Source of the DNA: Molanna angustata
Taxonomy: Eukaryota > Arthropoda > Insecta > Trichoptera > Molannidae
Direction of reading: 5' to 3'
DNA length: 64,000 bases
Assembly (NCBI GenBank): GCA_963576475.1
Contig: OY754972.1
Location: forward strand, 15,501,054-15,565,053
Shown: in pieces, positions 1-11,990 of the stretch
Layout: the number at the start of each line of letters is the position of its first letter
How positions within the stretch are numbered: position 1 is the stretch's first letter
Translations under genes and position numbers: made by a program
Notes under the pieces: model-generated
What the model saw: the letters and a program-made list of their open reading frames with translations, nothing else
Database searches by the model: none
What the model was told of the DNA's origin: nothing

Positions 1-154
1 ATGACACGAATGATAAACATAAACGATCTCTAGCGGAGACACAAACCACGGCAGGTTTCGTAGTATATTTGTTATGAAAGTTTTCAGATTTCGTTTATAG
101 ATGTCGTGAAATTAATTGAATTATTTATTTTAAATTAAAAATAAAAATATATTG

Positions 155-246
155 CATGAAGCGTGATTTGAACCCTCGACATAAATACCTAACAATGGTC
201 TTTTATAGATTCAACACAAACCTAACCGCTAGACCACGGCAGGTAT
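155..246 (-). repeat. tRNA-derived SINE head (degenerate)
   Basis: On the minus strand an A-box-like TGGTCTAGCGGTTAGG (220-235) is followed about 60 bases later by a B-box-like GGTTCAAATC (165-174). The order and type of these two RNA polymerase III promoter boxes fit a tRNA-derived SINE. The spacing is longer than in a real tRNA and I could not fold a cloverleaf, so a functional tRNA is unlikely. A shorter echo of the start (ccacggcaggt) lies at 45-56. Confidence 0.5.
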
Positions 247-2024
247 GATTACGACCGACAAAAAATGCATTCTTATTAACTGAGTACCTTTTATTCTTAT
301 AATTATTACTACCTATCTTTATATCAATGTTACATGCATGCACTTATTAGATCGAAATACGATATTTGTATATTAATCATTAATAAATTTACAGAATAAA
401 ATGTTATTTATAATATGAAACAAAGGCTGCCAATTCATATATTAGATTCGAATATTTCCAATATAATAATCCGGCTCGAAGGACCAGAAAATGTTAACGC
501 TTCGATATGGATTCCCTGGCAAACCGCCCCTCCTCGGTTGGAAGGGCTTTGCAGATGGAAACAGTGGACTGTATAATTGTTTATGATAGGATTGATGGAA
601 CAGTGATGTGAGGCCAAGCGACCTACCTTGTGATCTCGTAATTCACCGATGGCGGTCAACCGGTTGACATCTCCTTGAACTCTCTGATCCACAATGATGC
701 ACTATAGTTTTAGTACACAGAACACAGGATTAACAGGACGAATACAATATACATAAAATGATACTTGACACTCGTGGTCAATCTATGTCACACTTTTTCG
801 TACGCCAATAAATCGCTCGCTCGATAAATCGCTCGGCTCGATCGCGAGGACAACGATACACTGGTGGATGGGCGGACTGGGGTGGAGTGGGGTGGGGGGG
901 GGTTTGACACCAACTCGAGAATTGTGGCGCTAACACCTATGGTAATGAATATCTCTGATTTTCCCATAAAGCACAGGTCTTCATGGAATATTTTGTGTTT
1001 ATATTATTGATAACATAATATTATATTTATAAAAACGGTACAATAAAATTATCGAAGAAATTATGAAAATATGAAATTCTACAGGGTTCAATACGATCTC
1101 CCATCGGCTAGTTTGATACGCTTGCGCAATGTCATTTAATTGTGCTTCTTTATCAATCACTTTTTAGAATTTTTATTAGCATTAGATGACTATATTTTGA
1201 AAAAGATATTCTCAAATTGAAATATAATGAATCTTATACGATTCGTCCCTTCATGGTTTAAATTTCGAATACATAGAGAACAAAAAACGTATTCAAGATT
1301 GGATAAAATATTCAATTATATGATACCTATGTTATAATATTTAGATTACGCTAAACCTAATGTTGTTACTTTAGGTACACCTACTTGAGTTTTAATATAA
1401 AAAAAATTAAATTAGGTAAAAAATGCAGAGTATAAAAATTATAAGTTGCCATAGAATTGTGGTAAAAAATATAAATACCTAATTTGATGTTCTATTTAAT
1501 TTTGTTCACAAACGCGACTCCCACTCACCGGTATCGCTTAATGCCAAGTTTGTCTAATTTTTAACATTTTTTATACATAGTTTAAAAAAAAAGATAAACT
1601 TGAAATATGAGATAAAGCAAACATAGAGTAAAAGGTAATAGAAACATTCATTAATAATTCTGCATTATTATTTATTACCTTTAGAATAGTTAAAATGTCT
1701 GTTTTTTCTGTTCATTATTTTAATTAATTTATATTAATAATAAAATTTTATTCCAGTTGTGAGCAGGATGGTGCAATGCTACACAAACATAATTTACATT
1801 ATAAATTATAGAAAAAGAAAAAAATATTTTATACACAAAAATATGTAAAGAAAAAAATGACAAATGAGTTCATATGAAAAATAAAAATCACTTTATGTAG
1901 ACATCATACTACAATCGTCCTCGATCCAACACATGCCCATTTTTGTAAAATAAAATAAATAAATAATATTTTTTTTTTCATAATTCTATGTTATTATGGA
2001 GCTCTATCATAAATTGATAGTTTC
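247..2024. other. AT-rich intergenic or intronic stretch
   Basis: No gene is supported here. It lies downstream of the splice donor of the GTPase-like exon on the minus strand, so it is probably intron of that gene. A G-rich run (about 870-905) is the only compositional outlier. A minus-strand open stretch at 435-692 with a donor-like CACAAG/GTAGGT was considered, but its phase does not continue the GTPase P-loop. Confidence 0.5.
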
Positions 2025-2339
2025 AAATAGGTTGACTTACCCTAGCATGACCAATCTGAAGCAGTTTTTCGGGGGCGGCTGCGAATCATCACAAGCTGTG
2101 GCCTGTGGCGGGGGCGTCGGCGGAGCGACCGGTTCTGGGGTGGTTCCGTCCAGGTCCTGTCCTCCTCTCCTGCACAGCCATCCAGCGCACTTGTCCAGTC
2201 TGACGCCACACTCGGATCCAGCCGAAGTCGAAGCGGCACCGGCGGCAAACTGACATTTCTTTAGCGTCCGCAACTTCGGAGAGTGGGTAGGAGTATTGTT
2301 GAACTGGTGGCTGCCACCCGAAGAATTACTCCCGCTCAT
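2025..2339 (-). CDS. First coding exon of a Ras-like small GTPase (Dexras1/Rhes-like)
   Basis: The minus-strand reading starts MSGSNSSGGS at 2339 and runs about 100 codons. It is a Ser/Gly/Pro-rich, probably disordered N-terminus that ends PPPKNCFRLVMLG. The last ten residues match the first beta strand and first glycine of the P-loop in the RASD/Dexras-Rhes group of Ras GTPases. They are followed at once by a consensus donor (AGG/GTAAGT, about 2029-2037). The rest of the P-loop and the other G motifs must lie in later exons to the left, outside the window or unrecognised. The region is GC-rich against an AT-rich background, as expected for a host coding exon. The start is the first ATG after an in-frame-poor leader and has a purine at +4. 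Family members are membrane-linked signalling GTPases; function here is inferred only from this fragment. Confidence 0.68.
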
Positions 2340-2460
2340 CTCCGGCTCACCGATTGGTTACCGCTTCATTTCATTTTCAAAGTTTAAACTGAACCTACCC
2401 GCGGACTATTCTCTAAACAATAAGTTTATTTCAATGCTACGTCACATAGTGTCATTTTCG
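2340..2460 (-). promoter_or_regulatory. Likely 5' leader or promoter of the GTPase-like exon
   Basis: Directly upstream of the ATG on the minus strand the sequence stays relatively GC-rich for about 80 bases and then turns AT-rich. A CRE-like half site (TGACGTAG on the minus strand) lies near 2440. No TATA box is placed confidently, and an upstream non-coding exon cannot be excluded. Confidence 0.3.
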
Positions 2461-2635
2461 TTTGATATTGTGTAGCACTTTTTTTCACTTTGTAGGTAGG
2501 TACTATCGATCATATACTTTCACATTTAGTCTCGTACAGAATTCCACGCTTCACTTGTTTGTTAATTTTATAGAAAGGCAGGTTCTAAAAACATACTTCT
2601 TTTTATGAATATAATAAATATAACCAACAATTTTT

Positions 2636-2767
2636 ACCCATATCATGGATATAATTATATTATGGAGTTCAATTATGTCTTAAGATATCATACAAGAGTT
2701 TTATATCCATAATATGGGTACACATGGATAGTTTTGATTCCACCTGTTGCCCAGACTTACCCTCCAG
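2636..2767. mobile_element. MITE family A, 5'-truncated copy
   Basis: Contains the family core: ACCCATATCATGGATATAA near the left and the inverted form ATATCCATAATATGGGTA near the right. It ends in the terminal sequence CCCAGACTTACCCTCC. The left terminal repeat is missing. Other copies are at 6163, 6776, 53810 and 61641. Confidence 0.6.
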
Positions 2768-2834
2768 GAGGCATGTAGTGAAGAGATTCACAAAACATGC
2801 ATCTAATGTTCCACGATCCCGTAACCGCCAAATG

Positions 2835-2990
2835 TATGTAATAATAATAATAAACACATCCTTGCACCCTGCCAAGTGACGAGTTTATTGCCATATGGCA
2901 ATTTAATAAATTTCTCCCCTGCTGGGGATCGAACCCAGGACGCCCGCACAGAAACCAAACGGTTCACCAACTGTGCCATGTCACATAAAC
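2835..2990 (-). repeat. tRNA-derived SINE with LINE-like tail
   Basis: On the minus strand an A box (TGGCACAGTTGGTGAACC, 2961-2978) and a B box (GGTTCGATCC, 2926-2935) sit at tRNA-like spacing. They are followed by a body with the hairpin ATTGCC-atat-GGCAAT and a (TTA)n tail at about 2835-2855. The head-body-short-repeat-tail order is that of a SINE. The body hairpin recurs at 7,514 and 62,190, where no tRNA head is seen, which suggests the tail was borrowed from a LINE. Confidence 0.7.
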
Positions 2991-3037
2991 ATTTATGTCA
3001 CAGTATAAAGATTATTATTTCCATAAAAGGATTCCAT

Positions 3038-3383
3038 AGCAGGTTACAACTATTGGATAATTTTACTCTGAGAAGTGGTGACTTTCGGAGATAACAGGCG
3101 TCAAGGTGTTGAAAAAAGTTGAAATAAAAGTTTAATAATATATTATATCTTTACAGTTGTTTTTTTCTTGGGGTTTAAACTAACCAATGTGGCTGTCGAT
3201 GGAAGGCGTGATTTCTAGTAGTCTTTCGTCGAAAATAAAATAAAATCACGCTTTATAATTTCATAGCAATTATTAAAAAGATAAGTTCATATATTTAACA
3301 AATTTTAAGTACCTTCAATTTTCTTATCTCCGAATGCCTCCACGACTCATGGTTCATATATTATCCAATAATTGTTACCTGCT
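3038..3383. mobile_element. MITE-like element with long terminal inverted repeats
   Basis: The left end (AGCAGGTTACAACTATTGG, 3038-3100) is the inverted complement, with few changes, of 3327-3383. The match extends to TTCGGAGATAA on the inner side. The interior is AT-rich and non-coding. I did not find a convincing target duplication, so the exact ends are provisional. Confidence 0.6.
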
Positions 3384-4548
3384 TTTGTATCTGAGTACAG
3401 AAAAAAATAACCTATATACTATGACTTAAGTATAAATTTAAATTTTGTATGGATCACTATACAAAAAGACATAAGTCTGGCAGTCACAGGCTCCTTCACT
3501 ATTTTATATAATGAAATAAGTTGATCGAACTTTATTATTAGATTTATAGTTTAAAATAACACTTGGTTTTGTACTATTGCTCTATTTCTCTTGTTAATCA
3601 ATAAAACGAAAACAAGTTTAATTTTATTTCAACTAAGTATTTTATGGTGTTGATGTAGAGTATGTAAATTATATCAAACACTGATTTACAATCGATCTTT
3701 TGAATAAGCCTTATATTACTGTGTATCTATGTATGTACATATTATCAAACACAAAACGAACCTTCGACATAGGTCTAAGACAAATAATCATATACGCTAT
3801 TATTCAACCATAATGATTTGGTTTATCAACTCAACACAAGACGAAATCATATTAGCAAATATGTGTCAAATGGAATCAAATTCGTAAACAAAATATTAGA
3901 ACTTATGTTGCATGATAATATAATTTTAATTACAACATCGAATTACCATTAGATTGAATAGAAAAAAAATGCTCTATGAAATTATGTTAGAGATATTAAC
4001 TATGTATAAACTGTAGATATTAAATATGAAAAGTAATTGTATTTTGAGTTAAAAAAAACTGAAACCATTTAAATAAATTAAGGTATAAATCAGAATTATA
4101 AGACACTTCTTTTTACTGTACATATATAATTTCAACCAGATTTGAGATTTATAAAGGATTGTTGTAATGTTTTTTTGTCGTTTAGGTTAGTTCAGAGGCA
4201 TATAAAATACAAGCAACGTATGAAAAGCTCGAGGCTCACAAGATGTGGAAGTTCATGTGAAAAGATACTTAAAATATTCTGGAGAGAAATAAACAGAGTT
4301 AAACACTGCCCCCTAAAGGTTAGAAAAAAAATAAAGAAATCTTTTCAACCATAAATAATATATGAGTTGAAATATTTTGTAGTACCTACCAACTGCGAAA
4401 ACGGAAAAAAAACATCTTTAAGTTGAAGTATCAACAGTAATACGACAAAAGAACGCCATTTCTCTTCCGAGCCGCAAAAAGCATTGATGACACCTAACTT
4501 TCGTTTACTGCAAGAAAAAATATTTGAATAGATCCTCTGTGGTCGTAT
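3384..4548. other. AT-rich stretch without recognisable gene
   Basis: Only short open frames occur, without motifs. An open frame at 4142-4354 has no recognisable domain and AT-biased codons. I see no repeat structure beyond poly-A/T runs. Confidence 0.5.
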
Positions 4549-4710
4549 CCACACGCTCCGCAAATGGGGAACGTAATCATCCCATCCGCAGAACGCAATT
4601 TCAAACTTTGAATAGTAGCTTGTGATTTTTCTTAGGAATGCATCACATGTGTATGTAACTACATCATAACTCGTAGAGCCATCTAATTAACCAAACTCGG
4701 CACCGTGATG
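4549..4710 (+). repeat. Interspersed repeat family C, copy 1
   Basis: Runs colinearly with 61,445-61,585. Shared blocks in order are GCAAATGGGGA / GCATATGGGGA, CAGAACGC, a block like CCATCTAATTA / CCTCTAGATTA, and CTCGGCACC..TGATGCAAA. Shorter pieces of the same family start (CACCACCACCC..GCTCTGC..ATGGGGACTG) occur at 13,435-13,480, 30,335-30,370 and 53,645-53,700. The class is unknown. Confidence 0.5.
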
Positions 4711-4737
4711 CAAATATAACGCGAGTATCAAGTAACC

Positions 4738-5270
4738 ATGCATGCGGAGAAAGAGATTCATCGCTTTGCTGCTAAGGTTGAAACCAAAGAAGAAAGAGTG
4801 TCCATAGAAGACATCACTGAACTTAACAGAATTTTGCAGTCTCCTACCCCATTCCATAGGGAACGTTTTAGAAGTTGTAGCTCTTTTCATCCCCGGAGCG
4901 ACAGCTCATCGGACAAAACAATAAACTACTATCAAGCACATTTCATACCACTAAGAGTCCAACCACAAACGTGGAGGCCCGCCAGTCATGGCGAGGGTCT
5001 CCCGTCCCAACAGTGCTCGGTAACAGGCGACTCGACAGCGAACCTTCACCAATCATTGACAGAAACTTTCAGTTCTTCGATTTCCAAGCTAAGCGCGATA
5101 TCGCCTACACCATCTCATCAGCATTACGAGCTACCGCCGAGCGGGACATGGCCGACCTGTCATGGCAAGGGGTTCCTCCACGCCCCAGTACTCGTGTAGG
5201 CGATTTACAGAAACCTCACCACATTGACAGTACTGTACTTTGAGTTCTTCGATTTCCACGCCAAGTGAGT
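4738..5270 (+). other. GC-richer coding-like patch with an internal duplication; unidentified
   Basis: Two open frames overlap. One reads 153 codons from 4738 and is rich in Ser, Pro and Gln after an acidic/basic N-terminal part. Another reads through 4971-5243 with the segment FQFFDFQAKRDIAYTISSAL. The DNA holds a diverged tandem duplication of about 170 bases: GTCATGGCGAGGGTCTCCC (4985) resembles GTCATGGCAAGGGGTTCC (5158), and TTCTTCGATTTCCA occurs at both 5072 and 5243. Base composition is unlike the neighbours. I do not recognise the protein. It may be a decayed exon, a processed pseudogene or part of an old mobile element. Confidence 0.35.
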
Positions 5271-5299
5271 GATGAGTCACCATCGAATGAGACATGAAG

Positions 5300-6162
5300 G
5301 CGTCAGCCCTGCTCTTTCGAAGGTATAAATTGAAGGGGGCTCTGACCTTTTGCCCAGAATCCTAAGATGAGGTTACGGCCACCCCCAACTTTGCTGGCGA
5401 CCTATCTCTAATCACAGAAGTTACCAAAACATCTGTAGTTATCGAAATTGGTGAGATACTTCATAATATGGCACCACAATCTACGAAAGAACTGTTTTAA
5501 CGCATTAGGTACACATGACATCTTTTTGATACCTACATATTATATAATAAAATCTCCCCATAAAACAGTCTTGCGAATAATTCCATTAAAATACATTTTA
5601 TTAATAAATTTGGTTGTATGTATTTGAATAGCATAAATTATGATATTACGTTTACATACTATATGTTATTTCTAACGTGTATTTCATTTACCTACCCGTT
5701 CCAATAAAGTTCGTTTCGTACAAAACCAAACCAAAATGTGTTTTCTAGTTTAAAATATTCATTTTAATGATGGTCAATAACGATAAAGCTGATTACACCA
5801 TAAAACGCCAGAATAATATTAAGTGTATCACTTTTTCATATAACAAACTTTGAACAATAACGATTTATCACTGGTGATTTCGTGCCCAAGTAATACATCT
5901 GCAAAAAGAAAAACAAACAATTATGAGTTAAATGACATAAAATAATGGCATAAAATTCTTATAAACAAATTATTTTATATTCTAAAATATGAATCATTTC
6001 AAACAAAATGGGTCAACTCGATATACATAATTCATTGACAAAAAATATAATAATAATTAGAGAAACTTCTGTATTTATAGTTAGATTACAATTTTCCCTT
6101 TTAACGCAGGTTATTTGAAAGAAACATCTGTCTGTTTGTCTCAATTAATTGACATCCGAGTC
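5300..6162. other. Intergenic, AT-rich after about 5,450
   Basis: No coding motif or repeat module was recognised between the coding-like patch and the MITE at 6163. Confidence 0.45.
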
Positions 6163-6350
6163 CTGGGGGGCAAGTCTGTTCAACAGGCGGAATCAAAACC
6201 ATACATGATTACCCATATCATGGATATAATTAACTTCTGGAGTTCTATAACATCTTAAGATATTATAAAACTCAATAACATAATTATGTCCATGCTATGG
6301 GTAAACATGACTGGTTTCGTTTCCACCTGTTGACCGGACTTGCCCCCCAG
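6163..6350. mobile_element. MITE family A, complete copy
   Basis: Terminal inverted repeats CTGGGGGGCAAGTC and GACTTGCCCCCCAG bound a 188-base element. Inside, GATTACCCATATCATGG is mirrored by CCATGCTATGGGTAAAC, so almost the whole element folds into one hairpin. No coding capacity. This and the copy at 61641 define the family ends best. Confidence 0.8.
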
Positions 6351-6775
6351 AGCAAATGACTCGCTTTTACTGTACATACACATTTTGAGTCATAACGACG
6401 ATTTATATCGTGAATCTCCAGAATGTTTCTACTTGTCATTGGATGCGTGTTTAATTAATATTTAGGAGGAGACTCTTCTGGACCATATTTATTTATTTTT
6501 TATATTTATAGTCAACAGTTTTGTATTATACATAGTAGAGTAGAGATTACAATTACATGTTTTTTTAATTGTAATAACCGGTCTAATATCATTGGTTTGT
6601 ATCAGTCCTTGATCGACACTGTTCTTACATATCTTAATAATTCAAAAAACTATAACATAATTTTGAACTTTTAAATATTCTCCTGAAACTGCTCCTAACC
6701 ATCCTTTTTAATTAATATTTTAATTCAAGGCACAAAACAAAAAAACAAAAATATTTGACATGGTAGGTAAATTAC

Positions 6776-6962
6776 CTTGGGGGCAAGTCTGGTTCGACCG
6801 GCCAAATCAAATCAAAACCCTAGTGATTACCCATATCATGGATATAATTATCGTATGGAGTTCCATGACACCAAGATATTATAGAACTCCATATAATAAT
6901 TATATCCATGATATGGGTAATCGTGAAGGTTTTGATTTCGCCGGTTGGACCAGACTACCCTA
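6776..6962. mobile_element. MITE family A, complete copy
   Basis: Starts GGGGGCAAGTCTGG and ends CCAGACTACCC. The inner arms GATTACCCATATCATGGA and TCCATGATATGGGTAATC are exact reverse complements. The length matches the copy at 6163. It lies about 10 bases from the family B element that follows. Confidence 0.8.
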
Positions 6963-6972
6963 CCTGTTGTTT

Positions 6973-7246
6973 TTTTTTAACATTTTTATTTTAATATCTT
7001 AATAGAGACGAATATGAAATATTACAGGAGAACCAGGAACTCAAGGCACCTACAGGTCTTATGACCTGTCATCAGTTGGTTTACGTGATCATTTTATGCA
7101 ATTGCACAACGTTTCTTACGCATAAAGTGATCACGTAAACCAGCCGATGAAAGGTCGTATGCCTTGAGTTCCTGGTTCTCCTATAGTATTTCTCCTATAG
7201 TATTCCAAATTCGTCTCTATTGAGATATTAAAAAAAATGTCAAAAA
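6973..7246. mobile_element. MITE family B, complete copy
   Basis: Long inverted repeats: AATATCTTAATAGAGACGAA (6993) mirrors TTCGTCTCTATTGAGATATT (7210-7229), and GGAGAACCAGGAACTCAAGG mirrors CCTTGAGTTCCTGGTTCTCC. The match continues into the T-rich outer ends. An inner pair (TTTACGTGATCA / TGATCACGTAAA) completes a nearly full-length foldback. A piece of the same family is at 53,418. Confidence 0.8.
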
Positions 7247-7388
7247 ATATCTTTGACTCCAGACAGGAATAAACTTTAAAAACATTCTATTTACATGTTG
7301 ATTATCCGAGAAGCGATACAAAATTATAAATAACCATTTGACAAAAACAAGCCACTTGCGCACGGTGCAAGGAAGGGGTTTTATTTTT

Positions 7389-7474
7389 ATTTTAACCAAA
7401 CAAACGTACAATCATACAAACAAATATTAATAATAATATTTGTTTGTATGATTGTACGTTTGTTTGGTTAAAAT
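7389..7474. repeat. Perfect 41-bp inverted repeat with 4-base loop
   Basis: The left arm 7389-7429 and right arm 7434-7474 are exact reverse complements around ATAA. The arms contain TTTGTTTGTATGATTGTACG, and part of that word (TTTGTTTGTATGATT) recurs at about 7912, just before the next hairpin. Confidence 0.85.
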
Positions 7475-7504
7475 ATAAATAATAATTAAAGACTTTTATT
7501 GACT

Positions 7505-7560
7505 TAATAAACGTGGCGGACTTATTGCCCACAGGCAATTTCTACCAGTCTACCACCATG
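7505..7560 (+). repeat. LINE-type 3' hairpin module
   Basis: CTTATTGCC-cacag-GGCAATTTCTACC, the same stem module as in the SINE at 2885-2916 and at 62,190-62,222. An A-rich, low-complexity stretch follows to about 7,720, as expected for a retroelement tail. Confidence 0.5.
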
Positions 7561-7930
7561 GTAAATACAAACAGTTACAGGAATATAAGAATACAAATAG
7601 AAAAAGAAAAAAAAAAGAGAAGTAAAAATACAAAATAAATATTAAAAAAAAAAATATATGTATAAATAAGAACAAAAATAATAATAAAAAAAAATACATC
7701 AGATAGATACACCATGTTTATTGGATGGAGGATAGGAGAGGATAAAGGAAGAGGGATAAAGGAAAAAAGACGTGAATTTGTGGTTATGTGGATAGAAAGT
7801 GTGACTTCAGACGCTTTTTGAATGCTATAAAGTTTTTGAATGCTATCAACTGTGAACGAGTAAGTATAAGTAGAGGTGTGGTGTATTGGTATTGTAAGTT
7901 ATTGGTATTAAATTTGTTTGTATGATTTTA

Positions 7931-7982
7931 CAACAGGTTTATGATATATTGTTTATTTAAACAATATATCATAAACCTGTTG
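7931..7982. repeat. Perfect 25-bp inverted repeat
   Basis: CAACAGGTTTATGATATATT and its continuation to 7955 are exactly mirrored at 7958-7982 around TT. Together with the hairpin at 7389 this suggests a small family of foldback elements. Confidence 0.85.
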
Positions 7983-8129
7983 CTGCACCTGGTCAGCTGC
8001 AATGTGTATAGCTTCAGCAGTTTTCAATCTATCGATTGATGCGGCTTCCAAATGTAGAAACGGTCGTCGGAAGTCGAATAATTTTTTTGTAGAATATAAT
8101 ATGTTATTTTCATATTTATCATAATTATT

Positions 8130-8570
8130 GTGTATAGCTTCATTTATCTCGAATACTCCGGACGATATTGACGAGGATCAACGAACCATAGCCCGTTGAT
8201 ACGAGCTGATCGACAGAACTATATTCATGTGTTGATCGTTCAATAGGGTAGAGTCGCGTTTAATCTTAATCTATTAGTTCCGACCCACGACATCACAAAT
8301 TAACTAAGTTTTTATTTATATTGTAATTTAATTTATTTCGAATAAACCAGAGTTGATCATGTAAGTAGTTCTTTTGATTGAAACCCTTCGACAGCGAACC
8401 TTCTTTGTATTATTAATTATTTAATGAACAGACCTAAGCAATATCATACTTGGAGGTATATATTTTTAATAAAAAGAATCCTTTTGAACACGCACATTAG
8501 TAATATAATCCCTTCTGATTAAAACAAATAAATTAAATATGTACTCCCAAATTGGTGACGCTCGAATTTT
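8130..8570 (+). mobile_element. Possible LTR remnant
   Basis: A GC-richer segment (8150-8290) is followed by an AATAAA-type signal (8341) and, downstream, by AATTGGTGACGCTCG (8551). That last word resembles the start of the internal region next to the LTR in Ty3/mdg-like retroelements. Neither LTR boundary nor a primer binding site could be proved, so this is weak. Confidence 0.25.
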
Positions 8571-8671
8571 TTTTATATTTTTTGTGCACATTAGTGCTGT
8601 AAAAATTTTTTGTTACAAGTTCACATTTTATTCAATCAGAAGGATTTATTTATATGTTGTTTTTATTTCGC

Positions 8672-8709
8672 ATGTTCTTCTGAATGTTCTCAACATCAGA
8701 AGAACATGA
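8672..8709. repeat. Short hairpin
   Basis: CATGTTCTTCTGA and TCAGAAGAACATG form a perfect 13-base stem around a 12-base loop. Confidence 0.6.
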
Positions 8710-8790
8710 AAAACAAAAAGAGAAAAACGAAGATCGTGGTATTCGTTATCAAACTGAACAAAGCAGGGTGCCAAGACAACGTGTAATTTA

Positions 8791-9008
8791 GCACAAGAAA
8801 AGAGACATGAATATATAACTCAATGCATGGAAGTGACAGTTGCCTGTCACGTTACGTATTTTCTTATCTTTTCCATCGTCAAAATGACACGTTGACATCC
8901 AGGGTGCCATTTAACACAAGAAAAGGTAACTCAATGTATGGATTTGACAGTTGTCACGTGATAGGCAACTGTCACTTCCATACATTGAGTTATCTTTTCT
9001 TGTGCTAC
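8791..9008. repeat. Direct and inverted copies of a 50-bp module
   Basis: The module CACAAGAAAAG..AACTCAATG.ATGGA...GACAGTTG occurs three times: direct at 8791-8850, direct at 8914-8955, and inverted at 8957-9008 (CAACTGTCACTTCCATACAT, then CTTTTCTTGTGC). The two direct copies are preceded by the same AGGGTGCCA word, so one direct copy is a local duplication of the other. Confidence 0.7.
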
Positions 9009-9059
9009 AATGACATATGTATATGAAACGTTTACTAGGGGGGCACGAATCAACTACCG

Positions 9060-10640
9060 TTAACCTCGATGGGTCTCAGATATAACTTTTTTATATTATA
9101 TTTTAGTAAAATCTACATTCTTCAAATTAAAAAAAACATAATTAATGGTACAATACATGCCCTTTAGAATAATGTATTTTGGATATTTAGCTCTGCAAAG
9201 AGTTCATAAACGAACGTTAATCTGGATTATAGTTCTTAATCGTAATAAAAAATGAATATTATTAAAATGTGTGTATAAATCGATATTTATTTACAATGCT
9301 TATTTTTTTGCCTTCGTCTTTATTTTATTAAGACTGTTATATTTTTTTAAACAATGTCTATATTGCCAAATGACATTTTTCTCCAAACAACCAGTGTTTA
9401 CTGTCCAGAAAAGTAATATTTGCGTGAGAGAGTAATTAAAATAAAGCTGAGAATCGAACCATAGATTTAACATACATAGATATAATTTAATTTTACAGGA
9501 AACAATTTTACTCTTAATATATTCTAAATCAAACGTTTTAACAAGAGTCCGAATTATGTAAACCTGAAGCTTCATTAACAAACATTTGTTTTTATAAACT
9601 GTGGATAATCGATAATACTGTAAAAAAATATAAATCTAATGTTTCTCTTGTTCTTTTTTTAATATGAACACATTCATACGTTTGTCAGAGACTATTTAAC
9701 AATAATAATATTTCTTTGACCTTTTCATGAAAGTGGAAAATATATCAAAGGAAAATCGTCTGTGTATGTATAATTTCACAACAAAGAGAAACGACAATTT
9801 TCCTACTATGAAACCTTTGTTACCAAATTATAATTATTGTTTACTATAAATTTAATGTTATGAACCTTCACTTAATTATGATTATAACTTTGTTAATAAT
9901 TAAAATCAACATTCAAATATTATAATCATAAACACAAACCATCACGGCATTACCTAACAAAAGGAAGTAGGAAAAATGCTTGCATCCTTACCACCAGCCT
10001 CATTTATATCTTAAAACGCAACATTTAGGTCTTGAATTTATGTAAATACTGAATTATGCTAGACGATATTATGTTGCGTGTTGCATGTATTTTCGATAAT
10101 ACGGCTCTCAATGGTCACCAGAAAAAAATGGTCTGTCACTATTCTAAGCCACCAATTTGACGCTGTAGCACATTATATTACATGTTTTGATAAAGCATAT
10201 AGAGAACAAGGAAACTACAAAAAAAAAGATATATTATCAATTATAACTAGTTGCATGTAACACATGAGATCCAACTGTCGATAGCGATAGTACGTATAGT
10301 TGAAGAATAAGTACCAAACTATAAACCCATAAATACAAATTATTTAATATTTTAAGATATTTGGTTTTCTATACAACACATGTACCTATGTATGTATGTC
10401 AAGATAGGATAGTATGGAGGTCAGTCTTTTGATCCTACCCAGAATATGAAAACAGCATGATGGTATGTATGTATTTTTGGAGATTAGTATCAAACTATTA
10501 AGTCTTCTTAGATATTGTGTGTAGGCTACTGCCATACAAATTGTATGAGGCAATGTCGTCACTAAATTCAATGTTTATAAAAATTGTTAAAAAAAAATTG
10601 AGATGTGCTAATACAATGTTAATATTTTTTATAGAAAATT
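9060..10640. other. AT-rich stretch without recognisable gene
   Basis: Contains only short frames without domains. A T-rich, poly-A bearing minus-strand frame at 9300-9581 has no recognisable motif. Confidence 0.5.
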
Positions 10641-10818
10641 AAATTATCTAGTTGGGGTGTTTCGACTTTTTTCGATATTTTTAAAAAAAAAATGGAAATA
10701 TAGGCGGTTTAACTCATAAATTTATAATCAAAAAATATTTTTCTTAATAAAAAATGTTTGAGAAACCCTGGAATTTTTTTGAAAAAACTAATTTGAGATT
10801 TTGTATTTTTCTATGTTT

Positions 10819-11990
<1,172 letters not shown>

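Noticed and set aside
435..716. Minus-strand exon-like segment (IVDQRVQGDVNRLTAIGEL) with acceptor CTATAG and donor AAG/GTAGGT
   Set aside because: The phase does not continue the GTPase exon and no family was recognised; it may be chance or an old repeat.
1996..2253. Plus-strand and second minus-strand frames at the GTPase exon
   Set aside because: Shadows of the GC-rich minus-strand exon.
2911..2985. Functional tRNA gene
   Set aside because: Followed by a SINE body and short-repeat tail; the head is imperfect. Same reasoning for 155-246 and 29,960-30,028.
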